Origin: RGIG4608 sp045637205
GTDB lineage: Bacteria > Bacillota > Clostridia > Oscillospirales > CAG-272
DNA: 8,431 bases
Direction of reading: 5' to 3'
Assembly: GCA_045637205.1 (NCBI GenBank)
Contig: JAZTYY010000025.1
Location: 1-8,431 of the forward strand
This document shows, in pieces, positions 6,371 to 8,431 of this stretch. A model generated the notes under the pieces. It worked only from the letters and a program-made list of their open reading frames with translations, made no database searches and was not told the DNA's origin. Positions within the stretch are counted from its first letter, which is position 1. Every line of letters starts with the position of its first letter. The position numbers and the translations under genes were made by a program.

Positions 6371-8149
6371 TTACTTTCTTTGATTTTTCAATTTTTCTTG
6401 CTTTGCGCGTAAGATGGCAAATTTATCTCCACTTTCAGCAAAGCTTTTCTTTTCCCTTTCGGATTTAAGTGCAGACACCGAAACGTCAAGCACGTCCCAA
6501 CCGTTGTCGGTGAGTTCAAGGCGGTTTTGCCTCATTTTTTCAAGGCGTCCCATTTCGTCGGCTGTAAAATACTGGCCGAGCATTGCATAGAGGAATTCAC
6601 CGTTTGATTTAGCGACCTCAATAATTGCGTCAAACACCTTTTTGCCGAATGCAGTCACAAAATCATCGGAATTAAGATCAATCTTGCCCGAAATAACTCC
6701 CTGCCTGTATTCGTCGTATATAAGAAGCAAGCCGAGAATGGTTTCTTCAAGTGAATTTGCTTGAATATTCTTTATAGCATCAGGGTTAACCCTGTCGCCA
6801 ATGTGCTTAATTGACATTTGCGCCTGCTTGCTTTCGTTTTGCTTATATTCTTTAATTTTCTTTTTAATTGTCAATTCAACGTTGTTGCGAAGAACGTCTA
6901 TCGGTAATTTAAGCATATCACTTGCCTTGGACAAGAACACCTCGCGCTCAACACTTGAATTTGACTCAGCAATTATATCACATATTGCCTTTGATGCCTT
7001 AATTTTATCGTCGGGAAGCTGTAAATCAAGCCCCACAATTGCTCGTGAAACCTTGAAATCAAATCCCGTTCTACTTTCGCCAAGAAGTGCCTTAAATCGT
7101 TCAGCACCGAATTTTCTTATGTACTCATCGGGGTCTTTAGCATTATTTAGCTTCAAAATTCTGACCTCAAGACCAACCTCGTTGAGTATTTGAATTGCCC
7201 TGTCGGTTGCCCTTTGCCCCGCATCATCTGAGTCGTAGAGCAAAATCACTTTCTTTGTATACTTGGTAAGCATTCTTGCCTGTTCAGAGGTGAGCGCCGT
7301 GCCTAAGGTTGCCACCGCGTTTTCAACGCCTGCTGAGTGAAGCGCGATAACGTCCATATATCCTTCGCAAAGAATTATTTGCTCAGCACAGTGGTTTTTA
7401 GCATAGTTCAAGGCAAACAAATTCTTACTCTTTTTAAACCCTGGAGTATCGGATGAGTTAAGATATTTCGGCTTCGAATCGTCCATAACTCGTCCTCCGA
7501 AAGCAATTACGTTGCCCGTAACGTCGATAATCGGGAAGATAACTCTATTTCTAAAGTAATCGTAAAGCTTGCCCGACTTTTGACTTCTTCCACAAAGGAA
7601 GCCGTCAATCAACTCTTGCTCAGTAAAACCAAGAGAGCGCATATGATTTGTCAATGCCCAGAAATTATTGGGCGCAAAGCCAAGACCAAATCTCTTGATA
7701 ACCGCAGGACTAAGTTTTCTCTGCCCTGCAAGATAATTCATTGCCTCAAAACCAACCTCTTTGTCAAAAAGGTTTTCACGGAAGAATTTGGCAGCAGCTA
7801 AGTTCATTTCATAAACACGCTTGCGGCTCATTCCCATATTGGCAATCTCGTTTTTATCTTGAGGAATGGTAACTCCCACACGATTTGCCAAAAATTCAAT
7901 TGCCGAGGGATAATCAAGATTTTCAGCCCTCATAATAAATGAGATTGCATCTCCCCCTGCACCACAACCGAAGCAATAAAAACTATTTGACTTTGAAAAA
8001 ACGGTAAATGAAGGAGTGCGCTCACTATGGAAAGGACAAAGCCCATTCATATTAGAGCCCGCGCGCTTCAAGGTAACGTAAGAGCCAATAATATCATTTA
8101 TATCAGTTCTTGCAACAATTTCTTCAATTATTTCTCTTGGAATCATCAT
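6371..8149 (-). CDS. dnaG: DNA primase DnaG
   Basis: This 592-residue primase makes the RNA primers for replication with the DnaB-type helicase. The N-terminal CHC2 zinc finger has C38, H41, C59 and C62 (LCPFH and FYCFGCG). The primase core and TOPRIM fold follow: FPIIDVTGNVIAFGGR (205-220), PKYLNSSDTP (227-236), catalytic E262 in LCEGYMDVIAL (260-270), the metal-binding acidic motif YDSDDAG (305-311) and KDPDEYI (338-344). The C-terminal third (about 460-592) is variable and fits the helicase-binding domain. Length matches the family. AAAGGAGG (complement of 8158-8165) lies eight bases before the first of two adjacent ATGs, so that one (8147-8149) is chosen; the second would change only one residue. 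It is the first gene of the dnaG-rpoD pair, read from the extended -10 promoter just upstream. Confidence 0.97.
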   Translation of the reverse strand: MMIPREIIEEIVARTDINDIIGSYVTLKRAGSNMNGLCPFHSERTPSFTVFSKSNSFYCFGCGAGGDAISFIMRAENLDYPSAIEFLANRVGVTIPQDKNEIANMGMSRKRVYEMNLAAAKFFRENLFDKEVGFEAMNYLAGQRKLSPAVIKRFGLGFAPNNFWALTNHMRSLGFTEQELIDGFLCGRSQKSGKLYDYFRNRVIFPIIDVTGNVIAFGGRVMDDSKPKYLNSSDTPGFKKSKNLFALNYAKNHCAEQIILCEGYMDVIALHSAGVENAVATLGTALTSEQARMLTKYTKKVILLYDSDDAGQRATDRAIQILNEVGLEVRILKLNNAKDPDEYIRKFGAERFKALLGESRTGFDFKVSRAIVGLDLQLPDDKIKASKAICDIIAESNSSVEREVFLSKASDMLKLPIDVLRNNVELTIKKKIKEYKQNESKQAQMSIKHIGDRVNPDAIKNIQANSLEETILGLLLIYDEYRQGVISGKIDLNSDDFVTAFGKKVFDAIIEVAKSNGEFLYAMLGQYFTADEMGRLEKMRQNRLELTDNGWDVLDVSVSALKSEREKKSFAESGDKFAILRAKQEKLKNQRK

Positions 8150-8157
8150 TTTGCGCG

Positions 8158-8165
8158 CCTCCTTT
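8158..8165 (-). promoter_or_regulatory. Ribosome binding site of dnaG
   Basis: The plus strand reads CCTCCTTT, so the transcript has AAAGGAGG, a near-perfect Shine-Dalgarno. It is eight bases before the first ATG and eleven before the second, which favours the first. Confidence 0.9.
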
Positions 8166-8176
8166 CTCGGCTAAAT

Positions 8177-8187
8177 ATTCTAACATA
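8177..8187 (-). promoter_or_regulatory. Extended -10 promoter for dnaG-rpoD
   Basis: On the minus strand these bases read TATGTTAGAAT. This matches the Gram-positive extended -10 form (TRTGN followed by TATAAT) with one difference, TAGAAT. No good -35 is seen: 17 bases upstream is TTTTTG, and TTGCGT (complement of 8197-8202) is only 14 bases away. A strong extended -10 can work without one. Predicted transcription would start near 8170, giving a leader of about 20 bases with the ribosome binding site close to its 5' end, which leaves little room for leader regulation. Confidence 0.65.
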
Positions 8188-8200
8188 TATTAATATACGC

Positions 8201-8225
8201 AAAAAAAGTGCAAAATACTTTTTTT
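8201..8225. repeat. A/T-tract inverted repeat upstream of the dnaG promoter
   Basis: AAAAAAAGT (8201-8209) pairs perfectly with ACTTTTTTT (8217-8225) around a seven-base loop. It lies from about 18 to 43 bases upstream of the -10 element and continues into a very AT-rich stretch to about 8295. It may act as an UP-like or bent-DNA element for the dnaG promoter. With so weak a stem it is less likely to be a terminator for a gene beyond the window. Function is inference. Confidence 0.4.
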
Positions 8226-8299
8226 ATTTTAAACTTTTTCTCATTTTTTATTATTTTTTATCAATTTTTAACAAATAAATTAAAATAACGATAAATTGG

Positions 8300-8431
8300 G
8301 ATTTAGCGGTGCGAAGCACCGCAACTAAATCCGCCTTCTGCGGAATAAATCCACAAATGGTGGATGAAATCGCTTGCGCGATGAAATCTGCCTTATGGCA
8401 GGTTAATAAAAGGCGGATTTGATTTCATCCA
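8300..8431. repeat. Multi-hairpin intergenic repeat array, cut off by the window edge
   Basis: Five hairpins follow each other. Hairpin A has outer arms GATTTAG (8300-8306) and CTAAATC (8325-8331), with inner CGGTGC/GCACCG around a GAA loop. Hairpin B is TCCGC/GCGGA (8330-8344). C is ATCCAC/GTGGAT (8349-8365). D is ATCGC/GCGAT (8369-8382). E is CTGCC/GGCAG (8388-8401). Linkers repeat GATGAAATC at 8363-8371 and 8380-8388, with its inverse GATTTCATC at 8421-8429. AAATCCGCCTT (8327-8337) is inverted exactly at 8410-8420, so B to E could form branches of one larger cruciform or RNA fold. No coding sequence is visible. The array lies upstream of, and outside, the predicted dnaG transcript. Every stem has a different sequence, so it is neither a simple tandem repeat nor a CRISPR. 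Confidence 0.75.

Noticed and set aside
8300..8431. CRISPR-like array at the right end
   Set aside because: Units are 17-20 bases with varying stem sequences and very short linkers. There are no constant repeats of 24-37 bases, no spacers and no cas genes.

Overview
The window looks like chromosomal DNA of an endospore-forming, low-GC Clostridia member (Firmicutes). The support is strong AAGGAGG-type ribosome binding sites, a Firmicutes-type ClpC, a dnaG-rpoD pair, and a set of SleC-like spore cortex-lytic genes. Species cannot be determined from the sequence; an anaerobic gut-type clostridium is a plausible guess only.

Layout. Bases 1-274 carry a run of small palindromes with no gene. Bases 275-2633 hold three tightly packed plus-strand genes that look like one transcription unit: (i) a 140-residue protein matching the N-terminal pre-domain of the clostridial cortex hydrolase SleC; (ii) a 466-residue protein with the SpoIID-like catalytic domain of SleC followed by three peptidoglycan-binding repeats; (iii) a 176-residue protein made of two more such repeats. 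After a 120-base gap with no clear promoter or terminator comes clpC (2754-5189), a full-length Hsp100 unfoldase. A near-perfect bidirectional terminator (5201-5237) separates it from the minus-strand pair dnaG (6371-8149) and rpoD/sigA (5253-6353). That pair is read from an extended -10 promoter at about 8177-8187. The right end (8300-8431) is a multi-hairpin repeat array that runs off the window.

How the genes work together. The first three genes probably build and anchor the enzyme that degrades spore cortex peptidoglycan during germination. None has a visible signal peptide, which fits mother-cell synthesis and deposition on the forespore surface, as for classical SleC. ClpC is the ATPase of the ClpCP protease and keeps its phosphoarginine-docking glutamates, but none of its usual partners (ctsR, mcsA, mcsB) is here. 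DnaG (primase) and RpoD (housekeeping sigma factor) form the classic macromolecular-synthesis pair linking replication and transcription.

The most interesting point is that SleC, normally a single precursor, appears here as two separate polypeptides with separate ribosome binding sites. The break removes most of the linker where the activating Csp protease would be expected to cut. The hairpin arrays at both ends and a degenerate ClpC middle domain are secondary points of interest.
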